NCBI GenBank assembly: GCA_963725505.1 | Contig: CAVRYN010000005.1 | Coordinates: 62,001 to 126,000 of the forward strand | Direction of reading: 5' to 3' | Origin: Udaeobacter sp963725505 | Lineage (GTDB): Bacteria; Verrucomicrobiota; Verrucomicrobiia; Chthoniobacterales; UBA10450 | DNA length: 64,000 nt | In this document: one piece after another, positions 53,250 through 62,170 of the stretch | Position numbering within the stretch: the first letter of the stretch is position 1 | Layout of the letters: every line of letters starts with the position of its first letter | Program-made: the position numbers and the translations under genes | The notes under the pieces: generated by a model | What the model saw: only the letters and a program-made list of their open reading frames with translations | Databases searched by the model: none | Told to the model about the DNA's origin: nothing

Positions 53250-53975
53250 TTACGGCCGTTGCATCGGACGAAACCGTGGCCGGCGTCTGCCCCCACCTGG
53301 GGCGGACTGCGTTTGATGCGATACCGGCGCAGGCGCATCCTGAACTTTGGTCACTGGCTCATCGCGCGCTCGCGCCAGCGGCCTAGCTACTTGGCCGCCT
53401 ACCGGCGCGCGTCCCGCGTCTCGCGTGTTGATGATCTCGAACGTGCGAAAGAGGCCCGCCAGATCGATCACTTCGTTCGCGGCTGATCTCAATATGTTCC
53501 CGAGATTTGCGGCGACTGACGCCACTTCCACGCGGATGCCGTGTCGGCGCAGCTTGGTGGCGAGATAAGCGAAATCGGCGTCGCCAGTGACGAGAATCAC
53601 AACATCGGGCCGCATCTCGATGGAAAGCTCGAGCGCGTCGATCGCCATCATCACGTCAACGTTCGCCTTGTAGCGGCCTTCTTCGGCCGGCGACCCGTCT
53701 TTAGTTACGACCATGAATCCGTTGGAACGCAGCCACTGGACGAACTTGTTTTTCTTGTCCCGCTCCTCCTGCCAGGCTGGAATGGCCGGCGGCAATCCGG
53801 CATAAACCACCATCTCGATCAGATCACGCCCAGTGTTTGGGCCGCCCAGAAAATCGCGGAGCTTTAACCAATCGAGGCCGCGTCCCGCGGTCCGCACAGA
53901 ACTGCCGACGTTCGATTCGTCCACCAGCACCAGCACCCGGCAACGCGCGTGAATATCTGAATCTTTCTTTCGCAT
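53250..53975 (-). CDS. NYN-domain protein (LabA/DUF88 type)
   Basis: About 241 residues from the ATG at 53975 (MRKKDSDIHARCRVLVLVDE). PIN-like NYN nuclease fold: VLVLVDESNVG (first acidic site), GRYKANVDVMMAIDAL and VILVTGDADFAYLATKLRR (third acidic site). The C-terminal 50 residues are Pro/Arg/Gln-rich and probably bind RNA or are disordered. A second NYN protein lies at 57584. Substrate unknown. Confidence 0.85.
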   Translation of the reverse strand: MRKKDSDIHARCRVLVLVDESNVGSSVRTAGRGLDWLKLRDFLGGPNTGRDLIEMVVYAGLPPAIPAWQEERDKKNKFVQWLRSNGFMVVTKDGSPAEEGRYKANVDVMMAIDALELSIEMRPDVVILVTGDADFAYLATKLRRHGIRVEVASVAANLGNILRSAANEVIDLAGLFRTFEIINTRDAGRAPVGGQVARPLARARDEPVTKVQDAPAPVSHQTQSAPGGGRRRPRFRPMQRP

Positions 53976-54313
53976 CTGGGTATGAATCAACTACAACCGC
54001 ACAGTTCTAGCGAGCATTACTTCTTCAAGGTAGATTTGATTTCATTGTAGCCTGCCCGCTCGCGAAGAATTTCGGAGCTGTCGCTGACTGCGGCTTCTGA
54101 AATTCGATTACGCTGACTGCAATTCTCGGACGTGACTCACGTCGCGTTCGCCAACAGGGCGGACATTAGAAGTGCGATTGTCCCGCTGGATTTGCAGTTG
54201 TAGCCGCGGCGGAGCCTGCCTTGAGCTTGTCGAATAGGTCAGCCGCGATTTCCCTAACAGCAGAGTCTGCTTCTCAAGATCTGGCGGCTGATCTTTGGCC
54301 TTTGACCTCTGCC
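53976..54313. other. Intergenic stretch
   Basis: No gene seen. It includes TGTAGCCGCGGCGGAGCCTG near 54200, a weak TGTAG repeat. Confidence 0.4.
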
Positions 54314-54658
54314 TTGGCGTATTCGACTCTGAGCTCTCTGCAACGCAAGCGCTATCTCTTTGTCTGCATCAATCGTCGGGCCGAGGAGAACCCGAAAGGA
54401 TGCTGCGCGGCCAAGGACTCGGAAGAAGTGTACAGAGCGTTGAAAGGGGAGATTGCCGCGCGCGGACTCGCAAAGCTGGAGGCGCGCGTGTGTACATCGA
54501 GCTGCCTCGATCAATGCGCCACCGGCGTGACGGTCTTAGTCGAACCCGATCACTTTTTTTACGGACGCGTTACGGCTGCGGACGTCCCCGCGATTGTGGA
54601 TGGGCTCGTCACGGGCCAACCGGTTAAACGGCTCGTGATCACCGCGGATCAGCTGTAG
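54314..54658 (+). CDS. Thioredoxin-like [2Fe-2S] ferredoxin
   Basis: About 114 residues from a TTG at 54314 (start uncertain; the frame is open back to 54221). The cysteine set fits the thioredoxin-like ferredoxin: YLFVCINRR...GCCAAKDS and VCTSSCLDQCATGVTVLVEPD, with the VEPDHFFYGRV segment common to this family. It binds one [2Fe-2S] cluster and carries electrons in the cytosol; its partner is unknown. Confidence 0.78.
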   Translation: MAYSTLSSLQRKRYLFVCINRRAEENPKGCCAAKDSEEVYRALKGEIAARGLAKLEARVCTSSCLDQCATGVTVLVEPDHFFYGRVTAADVPAIVDGLVTGQPVKRLVITADQL

Positions 54659-54809
54659 TGGCGGTCGCCGCGGCGACCGCAAAAACTTCGTTTCACCGAG
54701 TCTCTTCAGGAAAGGAAATATTTCCTGGATGCCAAAACCCAACCGCTCGCCTAGTTTGATATTGCGTCTGAGCGCATATCGCTGAGCGAAACTATCCAGT
54801 TCCTCATCC

Positions 54810-55040
54810 ATGACAGACAATTACACCGGCCATTCAGCAGAAGTAAAAATGCATGTCGTGCGCGGTGGCTCGAAATTGCAAGTTTCGCAGCTCGGCCCTG
54901 ATTTTCTCTTGCTGGACGAAGCTGATGATTTCGAAGGCCCAGCACAAATTATTCTCTCCGTTGATGGAGTGACGCATAGCCGCGATGTCCAACTGCAGTG
55001 TGGATCAACGAGCACCGAAAAGACAATCTCGTTCCTCTAA
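54810..55040 (+). CDS. Small hypothetical protein (76 residues)
   Basis: MTDNYTGHSAEVKMHVVRGG with beta-rich composition and a single late Cys (VQLQCGSTS). No recognised domain. Codon usage is ordinary. It lies between the ferredoxin and the DinB gene on the same strand. Confidence 0.45.
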   Translation: MTDNYTGHSAEVKMHVVRGGSKLQVSQLGPDFLLLDEADDFEGPAQIILSVDGVTHSRDVQLQCGSTSTEKTISFL

Positions 55041-55135
55041 CGGCTCGCATCTTTCATCGTGGTTTGTAAGAGCGAACGCCGGAAAAAATTGAGCGAACAA
55101 GCTCTTTCATTCTCTAACCTAAAGAACCCAATCCT

Positions 55136-55747
55136 ATGAAACACATCCAAACTCTTTTACTGGTAACGGCACTCCCGTTAGCCACACTCGTCTATGCGCA
55201 GGCAGCCAACAGCTCTCCTGCAGCCGGGGCGTCGACGTCACCGTCAACTCCACCTACCATCGCGTCCGCCATCGATCGCGAGATCAGCATCGTAGAGAAA
55301 GAACTGATCGACGCCGCCGAAGCGATGCCGGAGGGCAAATTCGAGTTCTCTCCGGAAAAGCTGAACATTTCCGGCAGCGACTACAAAGGTGTGCGCACCT
55401 TCGGCCAGCAACTAAAACACGTTGCCGCCTCGAACTACTTGATCTGGTCACCGATCACCGGCGAAAAAGCCCCCGACACGGTTAACGACGGCAAAGGTCC
55501 GGACAATATGACAGCCAAGGCGGACATCATTAAGTACCTGAAGGATTCCTTCGCGTTTGGCCATAAAGCGGTAGCAACTCTAAACGCCTCGAACCTTGTC
55601 CAACCGATTAGCTCGAGCAGTGGCAGACCGACCACTCGCCTGTTCCTGGCAACATTCGCCGCTGCTCACGCGTTCGATCACTACGGCCAGATCGTCGAAT
55701 ATCTCCGGATGAACGGGATCATCCCGCCCGCGAGCCGCGGCCAGTAG
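55136..55747 (+). CDS. Exported DinB-family protein
   Basis: A 203-residue protein with signal peptide (MKHIQTLLLVTALPLATLVYAQ) and a DinB/YfiT four-helix domain. Candidate metal ligands are His in QQLKHVAASN and the HAFDHYGQIVEYLRMNGIIPPAS motif (two His). Exported DinB proteins are frequent in Acidobacteria and Verrucomicrobia; enzymatic role is unknown. Confidence 0.83.
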   Translation: MKHIQTLLLVTALPLATLVYAQAANSSPAAGASTSPSTPPTIASAIDREISIVEKELIDAAEAMPEGKFEFSPEKLNISGSDYKGVRTFGQQLKHVAASNYLIWSPITGEKAPDTVNDGKGPDNMTAKADIIKYLKDSFAFGHKAVATLNASNLVQPISSSSGRPTTRLFLATFAAAHAFDHYGQIVEYLRMNGIIPPASRGQ

Positions 55748-56049
55748 ACGTTCGCAATTCGGAATCCAGGCACGGCGCCATTTTGTTTTTTTGAAGCGAA
55801 ATCTTTGTTGCGAAAACTGCGCGTAGCAAGACAGCGACCAAAATATCAGGCGCAGGCGCGCAATCCTGCCCCAGAAGTATTTCGCAGGATGAAGCAGAGA
55901 GCAGGCGTCAAAGTTTCGTTGGCTCCCTTGCCGAGTCTGGGATTCGCAAGACAAGAAACGGTCAATCTTTCGGAAAATACGCCCAGCCCGTACTCAAAGA
56001 CGAGATAAACTACAGAGTCCTTCGGACGAGAAAATAGAAAGATTACGTC
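55748..56049. other. Intergenic stretch with duplicated gene fragment
   Basis: No intact gene. It contains the decayed duplicate of the 3' end of the gene at 52114-52671 (see 55791-55890). Confidence 0.5.
55791..55890 (+). pseudogene. Decayed duplicate of the 3' end of the 52114-52671 gene
   Basis: GAAGCGAAATCTTTGTTGCG is shared with 52569 onward and the similarity continues, with indels, to AAGTATTTCGCAGRAT. The copy has shifted frames and lacks the first 450 bases of the parent. Confidence 0.7.
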
Positions 56050-56283
56050 ATGAGAAAATTAACACAGACCCTTACAGAAAGCGGACTGCTGGCTGTGCTG
56101 CTGCAACGCCAGCGCTACAAAATAGTCCAGTTGGCCCGGCGTCGTGCACAACGCAAGCACATGCGCGCCGTGCTTTGGAGTACCCTCACCTGGCCGTGGC
56201 GGGCGCTTACGGCACCGATGCCCGTCCGCCATTCGCGCCGAGCCCTTCGTCGGATACCTCTCGCGCCGTCCTTGAATCTTTGA
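56050..56283 (+). CDS. Small basic hypothetical protein (77 residues)
   Basis: MRKLTQTLTESGLLAVLLQR with many Arg residues (LARRRAQRKHMRAV). Not recognised; could be spurious. Confidence 0.3.
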   Translation: MRKLTQTLTESGLLAVLLQRQRYKIVQLARRRAQRKHMRAVLWSTLTWPWRALTAPMPVRHSRRALRRIPLAPSLNL

Positions 56284-56299
56284 CCGAGGGCCAATAGCC

Positions 56300-56533
56300 A
56301 TGTCTCACCAAATCCACACGTACACCGAACTCCAGCATCAGATTCACGACGATCTTCGGATCCAACATCCCGAATGGATCCAGCCGAATGGCGATTCCCC
56401 CAGGTGTGATTCTTACGACGCGTGCCTCACGGAAATGCTCAACACTTTGACGCGAAGGGGCTTCAACGGATCGATCGTTCCTCCTCATCGCGCGCTTTTT
56501 AGCTGCTATTATTTTCGCTCCCTGGCTTTATAG
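56300..56533 (+). CDS. Small hypothetical protein (77 residues)
   Basis: MSHQIHTYTELQHQIHDDLR followed by IQHPEWIQPNGDSPRCDSYD, soluble and His/Asp-rich. The first 55 residues look like a genuine small protein; the end (FSCYYFRSLAL) may be past a frameshift. Starts 16 bases after the preceding ORF. Confidence 0.4.
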   Translation: MSHQIHTYTELQHQIHDDLRIQHPEWIQPNGDSPRCDSYDACLTEMLNTLTRRGFNGSIVPPHRALFSCYYFRSLAL

Positions 56534-56921
56534 GAGGAGTACGAGCAGGTTTGCTCCCTGCAGATCTGAAGCACAAGTTATCAGACACGTTGCAGTGTGC
56601 GACGGGTCGAAACCCGAAGTCCGGAATTCTTCCCATGCATCTATCGTAAGCGGCTTCCAGCGCGCCGTAGCCCGGTGCTACTTTGGCGGGAGGAGGCTGC
56701 GACGCATGCGAGTCGAGCGCGTTAGTCGAATTTTAGGCGCCACCATCTGCAAGTGCCAGCGAGACGCCCTTTTCTTTCGCGGAGCGGGCTTCCTACAGAT
56801 TCTATCTTCGGGCAAGTCCGGAATACCACCGTGCAAGTCTGGACAGTTGGAGAAAGATTTGGGATTGGAAGCGAGTTCTCTCAGACATGCTGCGCGGCTA
56901 ATAATTTTCGAGATCATGATG

Positions 56922-56965
56922 TAGATTCAGTTAAAGCCATCTCGGCGCATCGCGCTCACCGCTTA
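56922..56965. repeat. 44-base repeat, copy A (matches 63518-63561)
   Basis: TAGATTCAGTTAAAGCCATC and the following 24 bases match 63518-63561 with three mismatches. On the minus strand it lies just upstream of an ORF start (ATG 56917). Confidence 0.75.
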
Positions 56966-56995
56966 ACGTCGCCCCTCAATTCGCTTCCCTTACCT

Positions 56996-57024
56996 GACCC
57001 GACCCACGCTGTGTGGATCGGGTC
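56996..57024. terminator. Hairpin beyond the DUF gene at 57045
   Basis: GACCCGACCCAC and GTGGATCGGGTC pair with one mismatch around a five-base loop. A T-run follows on the plus strand only, so it may serve either direction weakly. Confidence 0.45.
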
Positions 57025-57044
57025 CGATATTTTCCCGATTTAAC

Positions 57045-57236
57045 TTAGGCTTTGGCGCCGACCGCTACCGGATTCACGACGGGGCTTGGTTCCCGCACTA
57101 GGAATGAATCCAACTGCGCCGCTAATGGAGCCGGCAATTTGGTTTTCAAGAAACCAAGCGTTACTTGCACAGTCTTCTGTGCGTTTTCCTGACTGATTCC
57201 AGTTTTCTGGACGATTATGTTAATTAGTTCTTTCAT
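57045..57236 (-). CDS. Small conserved helical protein
   Basis: 63 residues: MKELINIIVQKTGISQENAQ, then KTVQVTLGFLKTKLPAPLAA and a Pro/Val-rich tail. The pattern (IVxKTGIS...A...V..V...LK.KLP..) recalls small DUF2267-like proteins found widely; function unknown. Confidence 0.68.
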   Translation of the reverse strand: MKELINIIVQKTGISQENAQKTVQVTLGFLKTKLPAPLAAQLDSFLVREPSPVVNPVAVGAKA

Positions 57237-57583
57237 AGTGCTACGAAGATCGCTCTCTTAACGTGCTCGCGCGCTCAGCATCTTGTCAGGATTAGACCGT
57301 TTCTTGCACCCGCCTCGTCGAATGGAGCTAATGGCACGCCGATCCGTCACGCCGAATCGAACGTAGGTGGAAGTCAGCGGGGAGCAATCGGACGAAGGCG
57401 GGTAGCGAGCGGGTAAAGCTTGCTCGCCGTGGCGAGCGGCGACCGCAGAATTTGCGCCGCGAAGATGGCCAGCGGGCCCATCGTTGGCGAGTGGTTTCTC
57501 TCTGGCCCGAAAGAATCGCCATGGAAGTTGCGCGCTCAATTTTTGCTGTCTCGCGAACGCGATGTCGCTAACATCATAGCCTT
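57237..57583. other. Intergenic stretch with repeats
   Basis: No gene seen. It includes GGACGAAGGCGGGTAGCGAG and GCTTGCTCGCCGTGGCGAGC repeats similar to those at 50360 and 60290. Confidence 0.4.
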
Positions 57584-58382
57584 ATGAGTGTGCAAGATTC
57601 TGACGCCACGATGGCCGTGTTCCTCGACCTGGAAAACATTGCGCTGGGCGCGCATGACGCGGACTTTCCCGCGTTCGACATCCGCAAGGTGCTCGAGCGT
57701 CTGCTGCTTAAGGGCCAAATCGTGGTCAAGAAAGCCTACTGCGATTTTGAGCGCTACAAGACGTTTAAGCGGGGGCTGCACGAAGCGGCGTTCGAGCTCA
57801 TCGAGATCCCGCATGTGCGCCAGTCCGGCAAAAACTCCGCCGACATCCGCATGGTCGTCGATGCGCTCGATCTCTGTTACACCAAGAGTCACGTCGACAC
57901 CTTCGCCATCATCAGCGGCGATTCGGACTTTTCGCCGCTCGTCAGCAAATTGCGCGAGAACGACAAGACGGTCATCGGCGTCGGCGTTAAAAAGTCCACG
58001 TCCGATCTATTCATCAGCAACTGCGACGAATTTATCTATTACGACGATCTGGTGCGCGTGGAGCCAGCAAAGAAACGTCCGAGCGTTGCCGACGACCGCG
58101 CCAGCAGCGAAAACTGGTAAAGATCATCGACCCTCAATCGATGGAGCGCTCGATCTTCTGAGGAAAACCTTGGAAGCGCTGCGCGCCGAGCGAGGCGAGG
58201 ATTATCCAATCCGCGGCTCACTCATGAAACAGGCGATGAAACGTCAGAACCCCGGTTTCAACGAGCGAGCGCATGGGTTCCGTGCCTTCAACGAACTCCT
58301 CCTCGAAGCCCAAAAGCGTGGGCTGCTAAAGCTGGAGCGCGACAAACAAATCGGTACCTACATCGTTCACGCGATCGAGTAA
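57584..58382 (+). CDS. NYN-domain plus OST-HTH/LOTUS protein, apparent frameshift
   Basis: The first frame (start MSVQDSDATMAVFLDLENIA) holds the NYN nuclease fold: FLDLENI, NSADIRMVVDALD and IISGDSDFSPLVSKL, the three acidic sites. It stops at 58120. Another frame, overlapping from about 58100, reads HRPSIDGALDLLRKTLEALR, RGSLMKQAMKRQNPGFN and FRAFNELLLEAQKRGLLKLE, matching an OST-HTH (LOTUS) RNA-binding domain and ending at 58382. NYN-OST-HTH proteins act on RNA. A single base change near 58110 would rejoin them. Confidence 0.8.
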
Positions 58383-58568
58383 CCAGGCGCCTACCGCCGG
58401 GATGGCTCACGAAGCACGATTCATCGCTTTATCGACACGCTTCAGTTTTTGCCAACGCCTTAGCGGCCGAGCTTTGGTGTTTTCCCGCAATTCAGGCAAT
58501 GTGAAGACGCGACCCCATTTTCCTCCGGTATTCCTCGCTATTAGGTCAATGTCTGCGATTGGTATCGT

Positions 58569-58751
58569 ATGCCACTGGAGCCTTGCCCCACCTGCGGCTA
58601 CGCGCTTTCCATCGTCGATCAGCATTGCCGTCATTGTGCTACCCCATCGCGGGCAATTCCGTCGCGGTCCTTTGATGCGAAACACCTGCAGCGAATGATT
58701 ATGGCCGTGGTGGTGTTAAGCGTTCTCGTTTACTTGATCTTCTTTCGCTAA
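58569..58751 (+). CDS. Zinc-ribbon single-TM mini-protein
   Basis: 60 residues: MPLEPCPTCGYALSIVDQHC with RHC gives a C-x2-C...C-x2-C ribbon (Cys at 6, 9, 20, 23), then a linker and one C-terminal membrane helix (MIMAVVVLSVLVYLIFF). Tail-anchored with the ribbon in the cytosol; role unknown. Confidence 0.65.
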   Translation: MPLEPCPTCGYALSIVDQHCRHCATPSRAIPSRSFDAKHLQRMIMAVVVLSVLVYLIFFR

Positions 58752-58803
58752 CGAAAAGGCGCCGCGAATCAGTCTTCGATCGGGGCGCGAGCCGCTACGC
58801 TGA

Positions 58804-59352
58804 TTAGGACCCGGAGGAAAATTGATCCTCTTTGTTCTTGAATAGGATATTGAACGTGGTCAGCGAGCCATAGCAGCGCGTGATGTATTGCTGCAGGTCA
58901 ACCTTGTCTGCGTCAGTGAGTTTATCGCTCGCGTTCACCTTCTGCTCGAGCACGCGCAGGTTGTTGCGCATCATCACGATCTTGTGAAAGAACGTCTCCA
59001 GCGGCACTTCCTTCGACTGCACCGACGCATCAGCCGGACGCAGCACGAGGGTGCCCCTTTGCCACCGGTTCGCGATGCCTTGCACAATCGTGTCATCTTT
59101 CTCCAGCCCCAGCGCCTCCACGATAACGTGCGCAGTTTCGCGGATGAAATTGCTCAGCGGCACCTGCAGCTCGGACACCGCTGCGGTCGGCTCCGCCGGG
59201 GTGAGCTCGCTCGACGCGGGAGCGATCGTCCGCCGCGCATCATCGAAGGAAATATCAGCAGTGAGCTCGGTGAGTGTTTTCACCTCACCGACGCCGTATT
59301 GCGGGTGCCGCACGTGCATCCCAATGTGAAGGCTCTGAATTGGCATCGACAT
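58804..59352 (-). CDS. Hypothetical protein with N-terminal CarD/Tudor-like segment
   Basis: A 182-residue protein: SLHIGMHVRHPQYGVGEVKT resembles the opening strand pair of CarD/UvrD Tudor-like domains, then DISFDDARRTIAP and a helical C-terminal half (FFHKIVMMRNNLRVLEQKVN, YITRCYGSLTTFNILFKNKE). No enzyme motif. Function unknown. Confidence 0.65.
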   Translation of the reverse strand: MSMPIQSLHIGMHVRHPQYGVGEVKTLTELTADISFDDARRTIAPASSELTPAEPTAAVSELQVPLSNFIRETAHVIVEALGLEKDDTIVQGIANRWQRGTLVLRPADASVQSKEVPLETFFHKIVMMRNNLRVLEQKVNASDKLTDADKVDLQQYITRCYGSLTTFNILFKNKEDQFSSGS

Positions 59353-59547
59353 CGCTCAACCTGCACCAGTCGCACGAACTCCGCCAGCCAGCGCAAATAT
59401 TGGAAGGGCGTTAACGATTCCAGAGAATGATCAGAGTTCCGCCGAAAATTCAGAATTACGTTACCCGCTCGCGAATGGAGCTTCCCCCACGTCGTAACTT
59501 TCCCTCGCTCTCGCTCAACCTCTGGTGTAAGCCGTTCCCCGGTCACC

Positions 59548-60174
59548 ATGTCTCCGTTGTTCATCAAGATTAGCAAAGATTTCGCCACTATTTGGACGAC
59601 GATTGATCCTATCGGTAACGTGGCAATTTTTGCCGGGTTGACGGCATCGCTTACCCGCGCGGAGCGGCGTCGCACCGCACTGCGTGCTACGGTCTATGCC
59701 GCGGTCATTCTTGTCGTCGCAGTGGTGGCGGGTCAGATCATTCTCGATGCCATCGGCATTCACCTGCACTCGCTCAAAGTTGCAGGCGGGATCATCCTTT
59801 TCCTCTTCGCTTTGCAAATGCTCTTCGGACGACTGGATGCGAGACCGGGAGCGCCCGAGCCGGGGCGCGACCTGGCCGTCTTTCCGCTCGCTGTCCCGTC
59901 CATCGCCGGTCCGGGAGCGATGATGGCGGTGATCCTGCTCACCGACAACGATGTTTACACGGTGGCCGAGCAAGCCCAAACCGGCGTTGTCCTGCTCGTC
60001 GTGCTCTTGCTCACCTATATTCTGCTGCTTTTTTCCGATGCCATCCTGCGGATCATCGGCCGTCAGGGAGCGGCCATTCTTGTCCGTGTCATGGGGATCA
60101 TTCTTGCCTCACTCGCGGTGGAAATCGTGCTGACGACATTGGGAGTGGCAAGCTGGGCGCCCGTTCCGCGCTAG
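59548..60174 (+). CDS. MarC-family integral membrane protein
   Basis: A 208-residue, six-helix protein with MarC features: TTIDPIGNVAIFAGLTASLT near the N-terminus, AGGIILFLFALQMLFG, and PLAVPSIAGPGAMMAVILL. Despite the name, drug efflux is not established for this family; a metabolite transport role is likely. Confidence 0.88.
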   Translation: MSPLFIKISKDFATIWTTIDPIGNVAIFAGLTASLTRAERRRTALRATVYAAVILVVAVVAGQIILDAIGIHLHSLKVAGGIILFLFALQMLFGRLDARPGAPEPGRDLAVFPLAVPSIAGPGAMMAVILLTDNDVYTVAEQAQTGVVLLVVLLLTYILLLFSDAILRIIGRQGAAILVRVMGIILASLAVEIVLTTLGVASWAPVPR

Positions 60175-60354
60175 AGTTTGTTTAGATGCTTTAAGAGTGT
60201 CAGCTAGAGAAACTGTAGCGGCAGGCGTGTCGCCTGCGATCTAACAATTTGGCAGCTGTCGTCGCCTGCTTGCTCAGCCTGGCCAGAGTTTACTCGCTGT
60301 GGCGAGTGGCGGGCGAAAACTTTCGGAGTTGAGATGCCAGCCGCGTGTCCTGTT

Positions 60355-60828
60355 TTACTTCTTTTTCTTCAACTTCATGACCCCTTCGGCGATGCACTCC
60401 CATTTGCCATTGCGCTCCATCCAGGTATCCACCCAAACGTAGGTGCGGGTAAACTCTTTACCATCCTTGTCCTTGCCCTTCTCCGTCGTCGTGCCGCAGA
60501 CGGTGGCCAGGTTCGGCCCGTAGACATGAACATCCATGTTTTCGTTCACGGCCGAGCTCAAGGTGTTGGGTTCGTTCTTAGCCTCATCGAGGAGCTGGGA
60601 CTTCCCAAGATGTTTCCCGTCGGGATTAAATCCGGCAAAGTCGTCCGCTATAAAATTTCCGACGGCGGTCTGATCCTTGTTTACCAGCGCCTTAACCCAG
60701 GCGTCTTCCATCTGCTTGAGATTGGCTTGGACTGCGCTGGAGTCGGCAGCGTTTTCCTGAGCGTGGGCGCAGGGCGCGGCCGCTAAGGCGAGGAGTGTAC
60801 TTATCAGAACTGGCGTGAATAATTTCAT
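60355..60828 (-). CDS. Exported NTF2-like (SnoaL/DUF4440) protein
   Basis: A 157-residue protein: signal peptide (MKLFTPVLISTLLALAAAPC), then an NTF2-like domain (LKQMEDAWVKALVNKDQTAV, NFIADDFAGFNPDGK, and the strand TYVWVDTWMERNGKWECIAE). Such domains bind small ligands or act as isomerases; no catalytic set is visible. Confidence 0.83.
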   Translation of the reverse strand: MKLFTPVLISTLLALAAAPCAHAQENAADSSAVQANLKQMEDAWVKALVNKDQTAVGNFIADDFAGFNPDGKHLGKSQLLDEAKNEPNTLSSAVNENMDVHVYGPNLATVCGTTTEKGKDKDGKEFTRTYVWVDTWMERNGKWECIAEGVMKLKKKK

Positions 60829-61066
60829 AATAATTTTTTCCAGGTTGAATTCAGGGCAGCTCGTCTCGAACCGAGAACCCTTTCAGGGCGAGCTACAACG
60901 ATGTCAGCGCGCTCTGACGCGCATGTCGATGCCGGAAGCGTGCGGCCCAGCCGCCGAATCGTCAAGACATAATCAACCCCTCGAGTTTTGTTCGTGCGCT
61001 TGTGTAAAAAGTGAGGACTGATGAGCGCTCGCAAAACTTTAGCTATGTGCGAACATTAAATCTTGT

Positions 61067-61222
61067 ATGAAACAGTACGCTAAAATTCTATTTGTGATTG
61101 TCACAGCGATGATTTGCGCGATTGGATTTGCGGCAGATCAACCTGCCTGTAAGAAGAGCGGCAAGAATTGCCCGATGAACAACGGTGGGACATGCAATTG
61201 CGGCAAGACCTGCGATTGCTAG
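61067..61222 (+). CDS. Secreted Cys-rich mini-protein, metallothionein-like spacing
   Basis: 51 residues from the ATG at 61067: a signal peptide MKQYAKILFVIVTAMICAIG ending near FAAD, then a 26-residue mature part with six cysteines, spaced C-x6-C-x7-C-x-C-x3-C-x-C (GGTCNCGKTCDC at the end). The CxC pairs resemble metallothioneins; three disulfides are an alternative. No database homologue is known to me. Confidence 0.55.
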   Translation: MKQYAKILFVIVTAMICAIGFAADQPACKKSGKNCPMNNGGTCNCGKTCDC

Positions 61223-61405
61223 GCCATTGTAGCGGCGGTCTGCGACCGCCGATCTGAGGCGAGTCAGGGACGCCGCGTCCGCAAACTTTCTTCAGCGGAT
61301 GTGGTCGATCTAGCGCTCTCCGATGAAATCCAAAAGAGGCACGATTCCTCGGCAACTTCGCACTGTTGTTGGGTTCAATCGGCCAAACAACAGGAGGGAT
61401 ATCCG

Positions 61406-61693
61406 ATGATGGAGAAGAAAATTATTGTGACAGCATTGGCGGTGCTCGCATTCGGGTTTGGGTCTGTTCAGCGCTCGAACGCCGGCACCGAGGTGATTGA
61501 ACCTTACAACGCTCCCGCGCCGGCTTACAATTACGCGCCGCCGCCGCCGCGCCCGATCTACTACGCTCCTCCGCCGCCGGTTGGCGTCGTTGTTTACCCG
61601 GCGTTTGGCTATTACCCGCGGCCGTTCCGCGCCTACGGCTATCACCGAGCCTACGGCCGCCCCTTTTATCGGCACGGTCATCACTGGCGATAG
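61406..61693 (+). CDS. Secreted Pro/Tyr/His-rich protein
   Basis: 95 residues from the ATG at 61406 (MMEKKIIVTALAVLAFGFGS), with AGGAGG nine bases upstream. After the signal peptide come YNAPAPAYNYAPPPPRP, PPPPVGVVVYPAFGYYPRP and HRAYGRPFYRHGHHWR. Such tails occur on small cell-surface proteins of Verrucomicrobia; function unknown. A similar His/Tyr/Gly protein is at 63263. Confidence 0.7.
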   Translation: MMEKKIIVTALAVLAFGFGSVQRSNAGTEVIEPYNAPAPAYNYAPPPPRPIYYAPPPPVGVVVYPAFGYYPRPFRAYGYHRAYGRPFYRHGHHWR

Positions 61694-61880
61694 CCAACAG
61701 GCTCGAGCACGTAACGCAGTTCGCGTGTCATCCCAACAGACTTTAAACTTTCAAAACACGAGCCGCTCGCGACCTGTCACGCCGTAGCTTCACGCGAAGG
61801 CGGATCAACTACCAACTTCCCTCAACAAGTTCTTGCAAATTTCATTTGCAGTTCCATATGGCGCCCCGAGAGCGGGAGTC

Positions 61881-62090
61881 TCACGCGGGGGCAAGATCCG
61901 CTTCAAGCGGCTTATCTTTTTTGAAGCGACTCACACCCATGACGCTGAAGCCGATGAGATGACCCTGCGCGTCCACGCGCTCCATAAGCGCATCGTGTTT
62001 CGTCTCCTTCATGTAGCCAGCAGCATCCGAAAATCTCACTTCGAGATAATCAGCCTCCGCGTCGAACCACACTTTTACTTTATCGGCCAT
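61881..62090 (-). CDS. DUF2283 protein
   Basis: 69 residues from the ATG at 62090 (MADKVKVWFDAEADYLEVRF), followed by SDAAGYMKETKHDALMERVD and a GFSVMGVSRF end. DUF2283 proteins are small beta proteins often found beside DUF4258 genes, as here. Confidence 0.8.
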   Translation of the reverse strand: MADKVKVWFDAEADYLEVRFSDAAGYMKETKHDALMERVDAQGHLIGFSVMGVSRFKKDKPLEADLAPA

Positions 62091-62170
62091 AAGTCTTCTC
62101 CAGCTTTGGGTTTGTCGGTCAAGTAGGCGGTGACCACAAACGCGTCGTTGAGAGTCAATAGGCAATAGAA

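Larger units (their letters stand above)
56534..57044. other. Intergenic stretch
   Basis: No convincing gene; short overlapping frames (56595-56924 plus, 56678-56917 minus) are unrecognised. It holds the leader-type repeat 56922-56965 and the hairpin 56996-57024. Confidence 0.4.

Noticed and set aside
58402..58698. Two overlapping ORFs of about 95 residues on opposite strands
   Set aside because: Neither has recognisable content; the zinc-ribbon gene at 58569 overlaps them and has clear Cys pairs and a membrane helix.
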